Below, one piece after another: positions 17,403 through 26,853 of a DNA stretch of 64,000 nt; within the stretch, counting starts at the first letter, position 1; every line of letters begins with the position of its first letter. The notes below the pieces were generated by a model. It saw only the letters and a list, made by a program, of their open reading frames with translations. It did no database searches and had not been told where the DNA came from. The DNA comes from Thauera sp. Lineage in GTDB: Bacteria > Pseudomonadota > Gammaproteobacteria > Burkholderiales > Rhodocyclaceae. Made by a program: the position numbers and the translations under genes. The stretch lies in the NCBI GenBank assembly GCA_017302295.1, contig JAFLDS010000011.1, forward strand, positions 1-64,000, given 5' to 3'.

Positions 17403-18164
17403 TCAGCGCGTGTCGCGTTGCGCGATGCCCTGCAGGATACGCCGCGCCAGGGCCTCGTAGTCGCCATCGAAGTGATGGCCGCCGGTGGTGCGGATGAGCT
17501 CTGCACCATGGCCGATCTGCGTGCACGCGGCTTCATCGTCGTCCGCGCCGTAAAAGCACTGCACGCGTTGTGGATCGATGCGCCGGACCTCGGGCAGGGT
17601 GGGTAGCGCGTCGCTGCGCTGGTGCTGCAGCCAGCCGGAGACGGTGACTTCGAAGTTCGCCGTGGCCGCGAAGCCGAGCAGCGACACCTGCACCACTGCC
17701 GCGCGCTCCGCCGCCGGCAGGCGGTTGTAGAGGGCTGGCAGCACGTCGGCACCGAAGGAATAGCCGATCAGCACCACCTTGCTCGCGCCCCACTTCTGGC
17801 GGTAGCGGTCGATGATGCGGCCGAGATCGTGCGCGCCGTGTTCAGGGCTGCGGCGCGCCCAGAAGTAGCGCAGCACATCGACGCCGACGACCGGCAGGCC
17901 GCGGCGTTGCAGGATGGCGGCAACATCCCTGTCGAGGTCGCGCCATCCGCCATCGCCCGAGTACAGCACGGCGAAGGTGTCGGTGGGTTGCGCGACCGGC
18001 AGTTCCACCAGCGGCAGATCGGCGACGCCCTCGGCGCTAGGGGCTTCGCCGGTCGCCGACGTTCTACCCGGTGCGTCGATCGTCGTTCGCGCCGGTGCGG
18101 CGGCGCACAGGGTGGCCGCGCAGAGCAGGGCGGTCCCGAGCACCATTCGTCCTCGCTGCTTCAT
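17403..18164 (-). CDS. acvB: AcvB/VirJ-type periplasmic serine hydrolase
   Basis: A 253-residue exported protein with signal peptide (MVLGTALLCAATLCAAAPA) and a VirJ domain. It has the nucleophile elbow GYSFGAD, and the catalytic acid and His are likely at DDDEAAC and GGHHFDGDY. In Agrobacterium, AcvB hydrolyses lysyl-phosphatidylglycerol in the periplasm. It follows the mprF homologue on the same strand with 66 bases between, the same partnership as lpiA-acvB/atvA in rhizobia. Together they would set the level of aminoacylated membrane lipid. Full-length AcvB usually has a longer N-terminal part, so this is the short VirJ-like form. Confidence 0.82.
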   Translation of the reverse strand: MKQRGRMVLGTALLCAATLCAAAPARTTIDAPGRTSATGEAPSAEGVADLPLVELPVAQPTDTFAVLYSGDGGWRDLDRDVAAILQRRGLPVVGVDVLRYFWARRSPEHGAHDLGRIIDRYRQKWGASKVVLIGYSFGADVLPALYNRLPAAERAAVVQVSLLGFAATANFEVTVSGWLQHQRSDALPTLPEVRRIDPQRVQCFYGADDDEAACTQIGHGAELIRTTGGHHFDGDYEALARRILQGIAQRDTR

Positions 18165-18230
18165 CGTTCGTCTCCCTTCGTGTGCACTGCGCCCGCCCGC
18201 ACGTGCTCGCGCGTACGACGCATTTGCCGC

Positions 18231-20819
18231 TCATTTGCCCATCACGCCCCGCAGGCCGCCGCCGATCAGCACGGCGATGTCGGTCAGCGCCAGCATCGGA
18301 TTGATGCCGCCGCCAACGGCGAGGTAGCGTGGCCGCCATTCGGGGCGGAACTTGGCCTTGAAGGCGCGCAGTCCGGCGAAGTTGTAGAAGCGCTCCCCAT
18401 GCGCGAACACCGCGCGCCCGACGCGATGCCAGACCGGCGCCGCGGCACTGGCCGACAGGCCCGACAGCGGCGCCATGCCCAGGTTGAACGAGGCGTAGCC
18501 TGCGGCCCTGAAGTGCAGCATCAGGCGCGTGAGCAGTACTTCCATCACCCCATTGGGCGCCTCGGGGACGAAGCGCATCAGATCGATGCTCGCTTCGTCC
18601 TTGAGACCGGTCAGCAGCAGGTTGGCAAAGGCAACGATGCGCCCCTCCCGGGTCAGCACGGCGACGGGCTGGCCGCGGAGGTAGTCGGGGTTGAATGCGC
18701 CCAGTGAGAAGCGCTTCTCGCGCACCTTGTGATGCGCCATCCAGGCGGCCGACACCGCACCCAGCTCCGCCAGGCGGGCCGGCACCTGCTCGGGCGTGAG
18801 GATGAAAAAATCGAGCCGCTCGCGATCCGCGCGGTTGATCGCCTGGCGCAGACCGGCGCGCCGCGCGCCCTTCAGGTCGAAGTCCGCCAGCGGCACACGC
18901 GCTTCCTCGCCGAGCTTGAACGCCATCAGCCCGGCATCGGCGTACAGCGCCAGCGAGTCCGCCGCCACCTGGTAGAACACGGCGCGACCGCCGGCCTGGG
19001 CGGCCATCTCGACGAAGCGCCAGACGAGTTCGGGCCAGCATTCGCGCGGGCCCACCGGGTCGGACAGCGCCACCCAGGACCGTCCCTGGCGGCCATACAT
19101 GATGAACGCGCGTCCGTCCGTGGAGAACAGCAGGCGTTTGTCACCCATCGCGACCAGGCAGGCATCGGTGCGCGGCTGCGCGGCGACGATGCGCATCGCC
19201 CGATCCCGCTCCTGCGGCGTGGGCAGGGCGGTGGCGTCGGCGAAGGGGCGCAGCAGCATCCAGCCGGCTCCGAAACCCGCGGTCAGCAGGATGCCGACCA
19301 TCGCGCGCAGGCTGCGCGGCGCCTCGCCCGACAACTCGAACTGCCACCACAGTTCGTGCGTATAGCCGACTTCCTTGTACACGAAGAACAGCAGGGCGGC
19401 TGCGGTCACGATCAGCGTCCCCATCGCCGCCAGCCAGCCCGGCGACAGCGCCTGATGCAGCAGCGAGGCCGGCCGCGAAAACACCCGCCGCGACGCGATC
19501 AGCGCCAGCAGAAGCGTGGCCAGCAGCGCCGTCTCGCCCAGCGCCATGCCCTTCGCCATGGACAGCATCATCGACACCGGCACCAGTATCATCGCCAGCC
19601 ACCATGCGCCGTCGAGCCTGAACACCAGGCCGCGCGCCACCAGCAGCAACACCACGCCAAGCACGCTGCCGAGGAAGTGGGCACCTTCGACCAAGGGCAA
19701 GGGCAGCCAGGCTTCGAGCAGGCCCAGCGGTCCCTCGCCGACCGGGGTCATGCCCGAGAAGATCAGCACCGCGCCGAGCACCAGCGTGAACGCACCGATG
19801 GTGGGCGGCGCCATGCGCGTCGCCGCACGCAGGGCCAGCGCGGCACGCGGGCTCGCCGCCACCCGGCGCATTTCGAGCAGGGAGATGGCCAGCACCGCCA
19901 GCACCAGCGGCACGAGGTGATAGATCACCCGGTACAGCACCAGCGCGCCGAGCACGGCCTCCATGCCCACGCGATCGCCAAGGCCGGCGACGATGACCGT
20001 CTCGAACACGCCCAGCCCGGCCGGCACGTGGCTCAGCACGCCCAGGCCCACGGCTACCGCATAGAGGGCGACGACAGCCGGCAGACTGGCACTGCCCGCC
20101 GGCAGCAGGGCCCATAGCACGGCGGCCGAGGCCGACACGTCGACGGCGGTGGCGAGGAACTGGCGCAGCATTAGCCGGCGCGACGGCAGTCGCCATTCGC
20201 GGGCGAACAGGCGCACCGTGCGCCCCGACCCGGCCGCGAAGACGAGACCCGTCAGCACGGCGAGCACGATGAAGCCGACCCACTGCAGGCCGGTGGGCGA
20301 CACCGGAAGGTGAGCGAATTCGCCGGCTGCCGACAGCAGGCCGAAGGCCGCCACACCGGCGAGGCCGAGGCCGAAAGCCACCGTCACGAAAGTGACGATG
20401 CCGGCGATCTCTTCCGGTTCCACGCCCTGAGAAGTGTAGAAGCGGTAGCGGATCGCACCGGCCGTGAGTGCGCCGAAGCCGAGCGTATTGCCCACCGCAT
20501 AGGCGCAGAAGGACGTCAGCGCCACCACCGGCAGCGGCAGTTGGCGACCGATGAAGGCGAGCGCGCCGAGGTCGTAAAGCGTCAGCGCGGCAAAGCTCAG
20601 CGCGGTGAACGCGAGCGCGGCGAGCAGCGTGGCCGGTGCGGTGGCGGCGATGCTCGCGCGCAAGTCCGCATACGAGAGATCCGCCGCCAGGCGGCTGACC
20701 GCGAACCAGGCCACGACCAGCACCAGCATCGCGATCGCTGGCAGCGCGAGGCGCCGCAGCAGCGTAATTCGCTCCCCGGCTGGAGTCAGTACTTCTGACC
20801 TTGTCGCGCGCTGAGTCAT
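18231..20819 (-). CDS. mprF: Bifunctional phosphatidylglycerol lysyltransferase/flippase (MprF/LpiA)
   Basis: An 862-residue inner-membrane protein. The N-terminal half is a multi-helix flippase domain (TMs from about residue 20 through 510), and the C-terminal 320 residues form the DUF2156 aminoacyl-transfer domain (from about AQPRTDACLVAMGDKRLLFSTDG, ending in RFYNFAGLRAFKAKFRPEWRPRYLA). It transfers Lys (or Ala) from tRNA to phosphatidylglycerol and flips the product, lowering negative surface charge and giving resistance to cationic peptides and acid. The start MTQRATRS at 20819 follows an agagg; the longer frame upstream is not typical. It is followed by acvB. Confidence 0.92.
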   Translation of the reverse strand: MTQRATRSEVLTPAGERITLLRRLALPAIAMLVLVVAWFAVSRLAADLSYADLRASIAATAPATLLAALAFTALSFAALTLYDLGALAFIGRQLPLPVVALTSFCAYAVGNTLGFGALTAGAIRYRFYTSQGVEPEEIAGIVTFVTVAFGLGLAGVAAFGLLSAAGEFAHLPVSPTGLQWVGFIVLAVLTGLVFAAGSGRTVRLFAREWRLPSRRLMLRQFLATAVDVSASAAVLWALLPAGSASLPAVVALYAVAVGLGVLSHVPAGLGVFETVIVAGLGDRVGMEAVLGALVLYRVIYHLVPLVLAVLAISLLEMRRVAASPRAALALRAATRMAPPTIGAFTLVLGAVLIFSGMTPVGEGPLGLLEAWLPLPLVEGAHFLGSVLGVVLLLVARGLVFRLDGAWWLAMILVPVSMMLSMAKGMALGETALLATLLLALIASRRVFSRPASLLHQALSPGWLAAMGTLIVTAAALLFFVYKEVGYTHELWWQFELSGEAPRSLRAMVGILLTAGFGAGWMLLRPFADATALPTPQERDRAMRIVAAQPRTDACLVAMGDKRLLFSTDGRAFIMYGRQGRSWVALSDPVGPRECWPELVWRFVEMAAQAGGRAVFYQVAADSLALYADAGLMAFKLGEEARVPLADFDLKGARRAGLRQAINRADRERLDFFILTPEQVPARLAELGAVSAAWMAHHKVREKRFSLGAFNPDYLRGQPVAVLTREGRIVAFANLLLTGLKDEASIDLMRFVPEAPNGVMEVLLTRLMLHFRAAGYASFNLGMAPLSGLSASAAAPVWHRVGRAVFAHGERFYNFAGLRAFKAKFRPEWRPRYLAVGGGINPMLALTDIAVLIGGGLRGVMGK

Positions 20820-21299
20820 GTCTTCGACCTCTGCGTCGTTTCCTTTTCGCGTCTGCCGGCTTGACGGGGTGCTGCCGAGGACCTGCAGGTCCTGCACGGT
20901 GCTCGCGACGAGGAGCAGGAGGCAGGCAAGGATGACGGCGGGCATGGGCGAGGCGCTCTTCGACGATGACGGACGGTGCAGCAGGCGCGCGCAGATGACC
21001 GGGTGCGCGCGCCGCCCCTCAAGGCGGGTCCGGCATTAGCCTAGCGAGGCGCGACTTAACGCAGGCTTAAGGCAGTGGGCGCGGGGTGCGAGCAGGGCGG
21101 GACGCCTGACGCACGCGTCTGTTAGCATGGTCCTCAATGCAGCTGCGTATGCTCGATGAGCATCGCGGCCCCTGCGCCGGGCGTGATGATCGGTCTGCTG
21201 GTCCGCATCGACGCGGCGCAAGGGCAATCACAAACAAGACGGCATCTCGCGTCGGCTCCGGGGACGAGACCCGGCGCACCCCTTTCCGACCCCCCGACC
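20820..21299. other. Divergent intergenic region between mprF and rquA
   Basis: 480 bases with no convincing gene. CTTAA-N6-CTTAA occurs at 21055-21070. Short frames crossing it lack recognisable sequence. Confidence 0.55.
21055..21070. promoter_or_regulatory. PmrA/QseB-like box CTTAA-N6-CTTAA
   Basis: Two CTTAA half-sites with an 11-bp step match the PmrA/QseB direct-repeat consensus. The box lies 236 bases before mprF and 230 before rquA. Control of mprF by a PmrA-like system would make physiological sense for a cationic-peptide defence gene. The orientation on the plus strand faces rquA. Confidence 0.35.
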
Positions 21300-22049
21300 A
21301 TGAACGACAGCCCAGAAGCTATCGCCCCCCCCATCGCCCCGCTCTACGGCGACCCCGCCACGCCCGCCGGGCTCTCCGCACCCGGCATTCCGGCCTACCT
21401 GCAGAAGGTGTATTGGTGGGCCTATCTGCACCCCACCGCGGTCCGCGTGTTCGAGCGTGAATGGTTGGTGAACCTCATCCTGTGGGGCAATTTCAATCGC
21501 CTGCGCGATGCGGCGCTGGCCGAGTTCGGCGAGCGCATCGAGCAGCAGGTGCTGCAGCTCGCCTGCGTGTATGGCGACTTCACCCAGCGCATCGCCGCCC
21601 GCCTGCACGGCGAGGGCCGGCTGGACGTGGTCGATGTGGCGCCGATCCAGCTTGCCAACCTGCGGCGCAAGCTGGGGGCGGATTCGCCGGTGCGGCTGCA
21701 TCGGCAGGATGCCAGCGCGCTGGACTTTCCCGACGCCAGCGTGGATGCCACGCTGCTCTTCTTCCTGCTGCACGAGCAGCCCGAGGCGGTGCGCCGCGCC
21801 ACGCTGGCGGAGGCGCTGCGGGTGACGCGCCCGGGCGGCAAGGTGGTGATCGTCGACTACCACCGCCCGCCGCGCAGCCATCCGCTGCACTACCCGATGC
21901 GGCTGGTGCTGCGCACGCTGGAGCCGTTCGCGCTCGACCTGTGGCGGCAGGACATCACCCACTACCTGCCGCCGGGCTTCGCGTGCGCCGCGGTGGCAAA
22001 GACCACCGCCTTCGGCGGTCTGTACCAGAAGGTGGTGATCACGAAGTAG
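21300..22049 (+). CDS. rquA: Rhodoquinone biosynthesis protein RquA
   Basis: A 249-residue methyltransferase-like enzyme that converts ubiquinone to rhodoquinone. The hallmark segments are present: YWWAYLHPTAVRVFER, NLILWGN, the atypical motif I CVYGDFTQR in place of the usual glycine-rich SAM loop, FFLLHEQPEAVRR, and a C-terminal FGGLYQKVV. Rhodoquinone supports fumarate reduction under low oxygen. The ATG at 21300 is used because homology starts there, although no good Shine-Dalgarno sequence precedes it. It is a single-gene unit, divergent from mprF. Confidence 0.88.
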   Translation: MNDSPEAIAPPIAPLYGDPATPAGLSAPGIPAYLQKVYWWAYLHPTAVRVFEREWLVNLILWGNFNRLRDAALAEFGERIEQQVLQLACVYGDFTQRIAARLHGEGRLDVVDVAPIQLANLRRKLGADSPVRLHRQDASALDFPDASVDATLLFFLLHEQPEAVRRATLAEALRVTRPGGKVVIVDYHRPPRSHPLHYPMRLVLRTLEPFALDLWRQDITHYLPPGFACAAVAKTTAFGGLYQKVVITK

Positions 22050-22221
22050 CGGGACGGACTTCGCTGCCTGAAGGCGGGCGGCCGATCGAGGCACGTCCGG
22101 ACCGAGACCGCGCGTCGCAATCGGCGGGGGCGGCGGCGCTGCGCGCGGCTTACACTGCGGATCACGCTCCACGCCGCTGTCAGCCCGTCCGCATGCCCTC
22201 CCTTACGGAGCCCTCGTCGCC

Positions 22222-23397
22222 ATGCACCCCATCGTCGTGATCGTCGTCGCCCAGCTCTTCGGCACCTCGCTGTGGTTCTCGGCCAACAGCGCCGCGGATG
22301 ACCTGGTGCGCGCCTGGGGCCTGGCGCCGGGCGACATCGGCACGCTGACCAACGCGGTGCAGTTCGGCTTCATCGCCGGCACGCTGACTTTCGCCTTCTC
22401 GGGGCTGGCCGACCGCTTCGCCGCCAGCCGCATCTTTGCCTGCTGCGCCTTGCTCGGGGCCCTGTTCAATGGCGCCTTCGCGCTGTTCGCGCACGGGCTG
22501 GCCAGCGCGGTGGCGCTGCGTTTTGCAGTCGGCCTGTGCCTCGCCGGCGTCTACCCGCTGGGCATGAAGCTGGTCGTCACCTGGGTGCCCGAACGCGCAG
22601 GCGTCGCGCTGGCCTGGCTGGTGGGCATGCTCACGCTCGGGTCCGCCTTGCCTCATGGGCTGCGCCTGCTGGGCGGCGGCCTGCCGTGGCAGCTCACCAT
22701 CCTTGCCTCGTCGGGCCTCGCCCTCGTGGCTGCGGCGCTGGTGTTTCGCCTGGGCGACGGGCCGCACCTGAAGCGACGGGCAGGGGCGGCGGGCGTGCAA
22801 CTGGGGCGCGTGCTGTTCAGCTTCTCGATTCCTGCCTTTCGTGCCTCGGCGCTGGCTTATTTCGGCCATCAGTGGGAGCTCTACGCCTTCTGGACCCTGG
22901 TGCCCGGGCTGGTGGTAGGCAGCGGGCTGGCCGCGCCCGGCAGTCCGGCGCTGTCGGGGCTGTCGTTCGCCATCGTCGGCATTGGCGCGCTCGGCTGCAT
23001 CGCCGGGGGAAGCTTGAGCCATCGCATCGGCAGCGCACGTGTGGCTGCGCTGGCGCTGGCGCTATCGGCGCTGTGCTGCGCGCTGTTCCCGTTCGCCAGC
23101 GATCTGCCCGGCTGGGCGAAGCTGGCGCTGCTGCTGGCCTGGGGCGCCAGTGTGGTCGCCGATTCGCCGCACTTCTCGGCGCTGTCGGCGCGCGCTGCAC
23201 CGGCCGAACTGGTGGGCAGCGCACTGGCGCTGCAGAACGCGATCGGCTTCGCGGTCACCATGGTGTCCATCCAGATCGGCACGCGCTGGATCGGCGAATG
23301 GGGCAGCCATGTCGCCTGGCTGCTGCTGCCCGGGCCGGTGCTCGGCCTGATCGCGCTGATGCCGCTGTGGCGGCCACGCGCGCCAGCTTCAGACTGA
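22222..23397 (+). CDS. Major facilitator superfamily transporter
   Basis: A 391-residue, roughly 12-helix MFS protein starting [18 protein letters not shown]. The loop-2 region [15 protein letters not shown] replaces the classic GxLaDrxGrr motif, and the second half has [14 protein letters not shown]. Specificity is unknown; the N-terminal [12 protein letters not shown]-type sequence is typical of CynX/NNP-like and sugar-type carriers. It follows rquA by 172 bases and ends shortly before a strong hairpin at 23437-23467. Confidence 0.82.
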   Translation: MHPIVVIVVAQLFGTSLWFSANSAADDLVRAWGLAPGDIGTLTNAVQFGFIAGTLTFAFSGLADRFAASRIFACCALLGALFNGAFALFAHGLASAVALRFAVGLCLAGVYPLGMKLVVTWVPERAGVALAWLVGMLTLGSALPHGLRLLGGGLPWQLTILASSGLALVAAALVFRLGDGPHLKRRAGAAGVQLGRVLFSFSIPAFRASALAYFGHQWELYAFWTLVPGLVVGSGLAAPGSPALSGLSFAIVGIGALGCIAGGSLSHRIGSARVAALALALSALCCALFPFASDLPGWAKLALLLAWGASVVADSPHFSALSARAAPAELVGSALALQNAIGFAVTMVSIQIGTRWIGEWGSHVAWLLLPGPVLGLIALMPLWRPRAPASD

Positions 23398-23436
23398 TGG
23401 CCGGCTGCTGGCGATGAAGGGCCGCGTTGTCGCCTG

Positions 23437-23467
23437 GCGCCGATGTCCACGCTGTGGACATCGGCGC
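23437..23467. terminator. Perfect 14-bp inverted repeat after the MFS gene
   Basis: Arms 23437-23450 and 23454-23467 pair perfectly around a 3-base loop. It starts 40 bases after the MFS stop codon and lacks a T run, so it may be a transcript-end stabiliser or an operator of the hydrolase gene at 23606. Confidence 0.5.
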
Positions 23468-23605
23468 TGCGGCATTAGGCGGGCCTGCCGTTGTATGGTG
23501 TACTTTTCGCCGCCGATTCCGGCACCCACGAAGAGACAGCGGATCGCCCGCGCTTGCCGCCCGTGCGGCGCAGCGGACACCGACGACAGACGAGGACACG
23601 ACACG

Positions 23606-24475
23606 ATGAGCCAAGCCAGCCCTGCCCTGACCGAAGCGGCAACGAGCAAGTTCATGCGCATCACCGAGGGGGACCTCGATGCGCAGATCCACTACAACGA
23701 CACCGGCGGTGACGGCGAGACGGTCGTCATGCTGCACGGCTCGGGCCCCGGCGCCACCGGCTGGGCCAACTTCCACCGCAACGTCGACGCCTTCGCCGCC
23801 GCCGGCTATCGCGTGGTGCTGATGGACTGCCTGGGCTGGGGCAAGAGCGACGCAGTGGAGTGCACCGGTTCGCGCTCGGACCTCAACGCCCGCACGCTGA
23901 AGGGCCTGCTCGATGGCCTGGGGCTGGACAAGGTGCACATCGTCGGTAACTCGATGGGCGGCCACAGCGCCGTGGCCTTCGCGCTGTCGAACCCGACGCG
24001 CGTGCGCAAGCTGATCCTGATGGGCGGCGGCACCGGCGGCCCGAGCCAGTTCGTGCCCATGCCCACCGAAGGCATCAAGCTGCTGCAGGGCCTGTATCGC
24101 GAGCCGACGATCGAGAACCTGAAGAAGATGATGAACGTCTTCGTGTTCGATCCGAGCAGCATGACCGAAGCGCTGTTCCAGGCCCGCCTCGACAACATGC
24201 TGGCGCGCCGCGACCACCTCGAGAACTTCGTCAAGAGCCTGGCCGCCAACCCGAAGCAGTTCCCCGATCAGGGCGCGCGCCTGGGCGAGATCGCCGCGCC
24301 GACGCTGGTGATCTGGGGCCGCGACGACCGCTTCGTGCCGATGGACACCGGCCTGCGCCTGGTGTGGGGCATGCAGAATGCCGAGATGCACATCTTCAAC
24401 CGCTGCGGCCACTGGGCGCAGTGGGAGCACGCCGACAAGTTCAACCGCATGGTGCTCGACTTCCTCGCCAACTGA
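23606..24475 (+). CDS. Alpha/beta hydrolase, meta-cleavage product hydrolase (MhpC-like)
   Basis: A 289-residue hydrolase with [10 protein letters not shown], nucleophile elbow GNSMGGHSA, acid loop WGRDDRFVP and CGHWAQWEH. These are the hallmarks of MhpC/BphD/HsaD enzymes, which split ring-cleavage products. It is the second such enzyme in the window and stands apart from any dioxygenase gene. It could serve the extradiol routes encoded at 9214 or elsewhere. The start at 23606 follows cgaggac; the longer frame upstream runs through a hairpin and is not native. A textbook terminator follows. Confidence 0.88.
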   Translation: MSQASPALTEAATSKFMRITEGDLDAQIHYNDTGGDGETVVMLHGSGPGATGWANFHRNVDAFAAAGYRVVLMDCLGWGKSDAVECTGSRSDLNARTLKGLLDGLGLDKVHIVGNSMGGHSAVAFALSNPTRVRKLILMGGGTGGPSQFVPMPTEGIKLLQGLYREPTIENLKKMMNVFVFDPSSMTEALFQARLDNMLARRDHLENFVKSLAANPKQFPDQGARLGEIAAPTLVIWGRDDRFVPMDTGLRLVWGMQNAEMHIFNRCGHWAQWEHADKFNRMVLDFLAN

Positions 24476-24494
24476 GTGTTGTCGGGTCGCGAAT

Positions 24495-24536
24495 GAGAAG
24501 GGCCGCGCTGCGAGAGGCGCGGCCCTTCTCGTTTTT
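24495..24536. terminator. Rho-independent terminator, 14-bp perfect stem
   Basis: Arms 24495-24508 and 24517-24530 pair perfectly, followed by gttttt. It ends the hydrolase transcript and abuts the convergent gene at 24540. Confidence 0.9.
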
Positions 24537-24539
24537 CCG

Positions 24540-26411
24540 CTACCTTTCTCGAGGGCAGGTCCCCGGCACTCTCCTGCAGTAAGTGCGTTGCACTTCCGGG
24601 CTTCTGGTGTAGCGCACGGTCCGCACATCCTCGGCCGTGATCGTCAGATCCCGGAGCGCGGCCATTCTCAGCAGTGTTTCGTCGCTTGCCGTCAGAATCG
24701 CCTGCTTGACGTAGGGCGCCAAGTCGGCGTCCTGGACGCCTTTCGCGTAGAGGAACGATGAGAACAGGTTCGGGTTGCCGTGGCCGACGATATTCTCGAA
24801 GCGCTCTTGGGTGAGCGTGCCTAGCGTCAGTTCCGGCCGCTTCACGCACACCTCGCGCGTGAGGTAGGCGGCTTCGCGCAGGCAGGCGTCGAGCTGGGCA
24901 GGGGTCAACGTCACATCCTTGCGCGCGTAGGCCGCGTGTCGTGCGCGCTCGGAGGGGTCGTTCAGCCCACGTACCACTTGGGCCGGGGTCAGGCTGATGC
25001 GCTCTTGCATGAGCCAGAGCTGCCGTGTCCGCTCGTTTGGACTCGACAGCCCTTCCTCGATCATCTGCGGCGATGGGGTGTGATCTTTCCTGAACCTGTA
25101 CCAGAACGAAATGCCTTCGTCGGGATGCATGACGCCACGCTCGTACTGCGCCCGTGTGAGCGGGAAATCGTTTTTTCGAACGAGCCAGGCATGCTGGCCT
25201 GGATCGTCGCTCGCCAGCATCCGGTTGATCTGATCAGGGGTGGGACGGGGACGGTAGGTGTGGAGGAAATGTGCGACTGCTGCCCGGTTTCCTGCGCGGA
25301 GAACGAGGTCGGTGATTTCCGGGGTGATGGTCCGCAGCGTTTCGAAGGCGAGCATCGTTTCTTGAAGACTGCCCGTCCGCAGGGTTTTCTCAAGTTCTTC
25401 AAGCGCGCCGCCGCTGCCCTCGGCCAGTCTCGACAGGCTTCGGGTTTCCGCCTTATCCAGCAGGCTCCTCCGTTGTTCCTCGGTGAGCGCACCGTAGCGG
25501 TATCGAATCACGCTCTCGTGATGTCGAAGTCCGAGCAGCCTGTCGAGCTGCGCCGTATTCAGCGGTGCGGTCGTATTCTTGATCAGGGCTTCGCGGACCT
25601 GTTTGGCGTCGGACTCCACCAGGCGTCCGATCTGCTCGGCACTCAGCCACGTGTAGCTCGCGAGGATTTCGAGCTCTTCAAGCTTGCCATCATCGAGGAT
25701 GGCCTCGGCCCATTCGCTCGGTTGTCGTTGCCTGCTGACGACGCGGTCGTAGATGCGTTTCTGCTTCTGCGCTTCGAGCATCTTCTTGTGCAAGGCCTCT
25801 TCCGTTAATCGTGCGCCGCACGTCAGCGTCACGCCCTCCGTGGCGCGCTGTCTTCCGAAGGTGTAATGGCCGTGACCCACCCACACGTCGTACTGAACTG
25901 ACCCGCGGATCATCTTTCCGGAAAAGCCGACCATCGGATCCGTCATCGGCTCGAACGTGTAGCCGCGTTCCTGCAGCGTCCGCACGACTGAGTCAGCGCT
26001 GCTCGTGGCGCTCCATCCGACGGCGCCTCCGCTCACTGGCCCGCCAGCCGTCACTATCCGCTGGAACACATGGCCGATCACTTGAAACGTCCCTTCAAGC
26101 TCGCTGCGGCCCCTCGCAGGCGTGTCTTTCTTCAGGTAGTTGAGCACCTGAGAAAACCGCTCCGCGCCTAGCGATGAGCCCGTCTCCGTCATCCATTCGC
26201 ATAGCAACAGATCCGTGAGCGCGCGATCGATCTCGGCCTCGGTGGGTTTCTCCTCCTTTTGCCCCGAGGTGAAAGCTGTCTGTGCGTGAGCCGGCCCGGT
26301 CAGCGCGTGCTGGGCATAACCGGCGAGGAGCGTGCCGATAAGGACGCAAGCAGAGGCGTGAAGGCGCCCTGGGCGTCGATGTGAGTTTGGCATGGGTCGT
26401 GTATGTGTCAT
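24540..26411 (-). CDS. Exported protein with C-terminal helical repeats, function unknown
   Basis: About 623 residues. The N-terminal basic stretch and hydrophobic segment ACVLIGTLLAGYAQHAL form a likely signal peptide or anchor. From about residue 220 onward the sequence is built of irregular 24-26-residue helical units with the pattern LTxxQxxxxL (for example PTPDQINRML, LTRAQYERGV, LTPAQVVRGL, LTPAQLDACL), reminiscent of leucine-rich variant/armadillo-like repeats. Four Cys lie near the C-terminus. GC content is visibly lower than in neighbours, suggesting transfer. ATG 26411 or 26393 could be the start; neither has a clear ribosome-binding site. Confidence 0.7.
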   Translation of the reverse strand: MTHTRPMPNSHRRPGRLHASACVLIGTLLAGYAQHALTGPAHAQTAFTSGQKEEKPTEAEIDRALTDLLLCEWMTETGSSLGAERFSQVLNYLKKDTPARGRSELEGTFQVIGHVFQRIVTAGGPVSGGAVGWSATSSADSVVRTLQERGYTFEPMTDPMVGFSGKMIRGSVQYDVWVGHGHYTFGRQRATEGVTLTCGARLTEEALHKKMLEAQKQKRIYDRVVSRQRQPSEWAEAILDDGKLEELEILASYTWLSAEQIGRLVESDAKQVREALIKNTTAPLNTAQLDRLLGLRHHESVIRYRYGALTEEQRRSLLDKAETRSLSRLAEGSGGALEELEKTLRTGSLQETMLAFETLRTITPEITDLVLRAGNRAAVAHFLHTYRPRPTPDQINRMLASDDPGQHAWLVRKNDFPLTRAQYERGVMHPDEGISFWYRFRKDHTPSPQMIEEGLSSPNERTRQLWLMQERISLTPAQVVRGLNDPSERARHAAYARKDVTLTPAQLDACLREAAYLTREVCVKRPELTLGTLTQERFENIVGHGNPNLFSSFLYAKGVQDADLAPYVKQAILTASDETLLRMAALRDLTITAEDVRTVRYTRSPEVQRTYCRRVPGTCPRER

Positions 26412-26460
26412 TTCATGTCTTAATTGGCAACGAGGCCCAGCAGATGATCGAAGGACTCCT

Positions 26461-26580
26461 CCCCCTTCAAGGGGGAGACTGGGAGGGGGATGGGTTTTCC
26501 AGCGTTTGCGCCCCATCCCCACCCCAGCCCGTCTAATCGCAAACTTCGCGCATGCGCGACCTTCCCCTTGAAGGGAAGGA
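26461..26580. repeat. Imperfect inverted repeat, G/C-run rich
   Basis: A small palindrome ccccc-ttcaa-ggggg at 26461-26475 is followed by GGGAGGGGGATGGG (26481-26494). A diverged reverse copy lies at 26511-26580 with its own palindrome near 26562-26577. It looks like a dispersed intergenic repeat. A/T-rich, promoter-like sequence follows at 26600-26680. Confidence 0.5.
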
Positions 26581-26853
26581 AGATGAGCAGTGCGGCACTT
26601 GGCTGAGCCTCATTGCTAATCAGGAATGATAATGGAGTTTACAAAGAATATGCATATAGCATAAATTTGGATACGAGATCGCCCCTGATCGGCCCTCTCC
26701 GTCGGCCGTCTCCACAGGGTGGATCGCATGAGTCAAACCCGGGGCGCGCACAGGAAGCCTGACGGCTTGATCGTCACGTTCGCTGCGCCCGCCTGGGCTG
26801 CGGTGATGTCGGACAGGAAGCGCACGCAGTGCTCGATTAGAATTGGGGCCCGT

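Noticed and set aside
26610-26640. Fur-box-like A/T-rich sequence ahead of the Bcr/CflA gene
   Set aside because: Only a few hexamers resemble gataat, and the symmetry of a 19-bp Fur box is missing.
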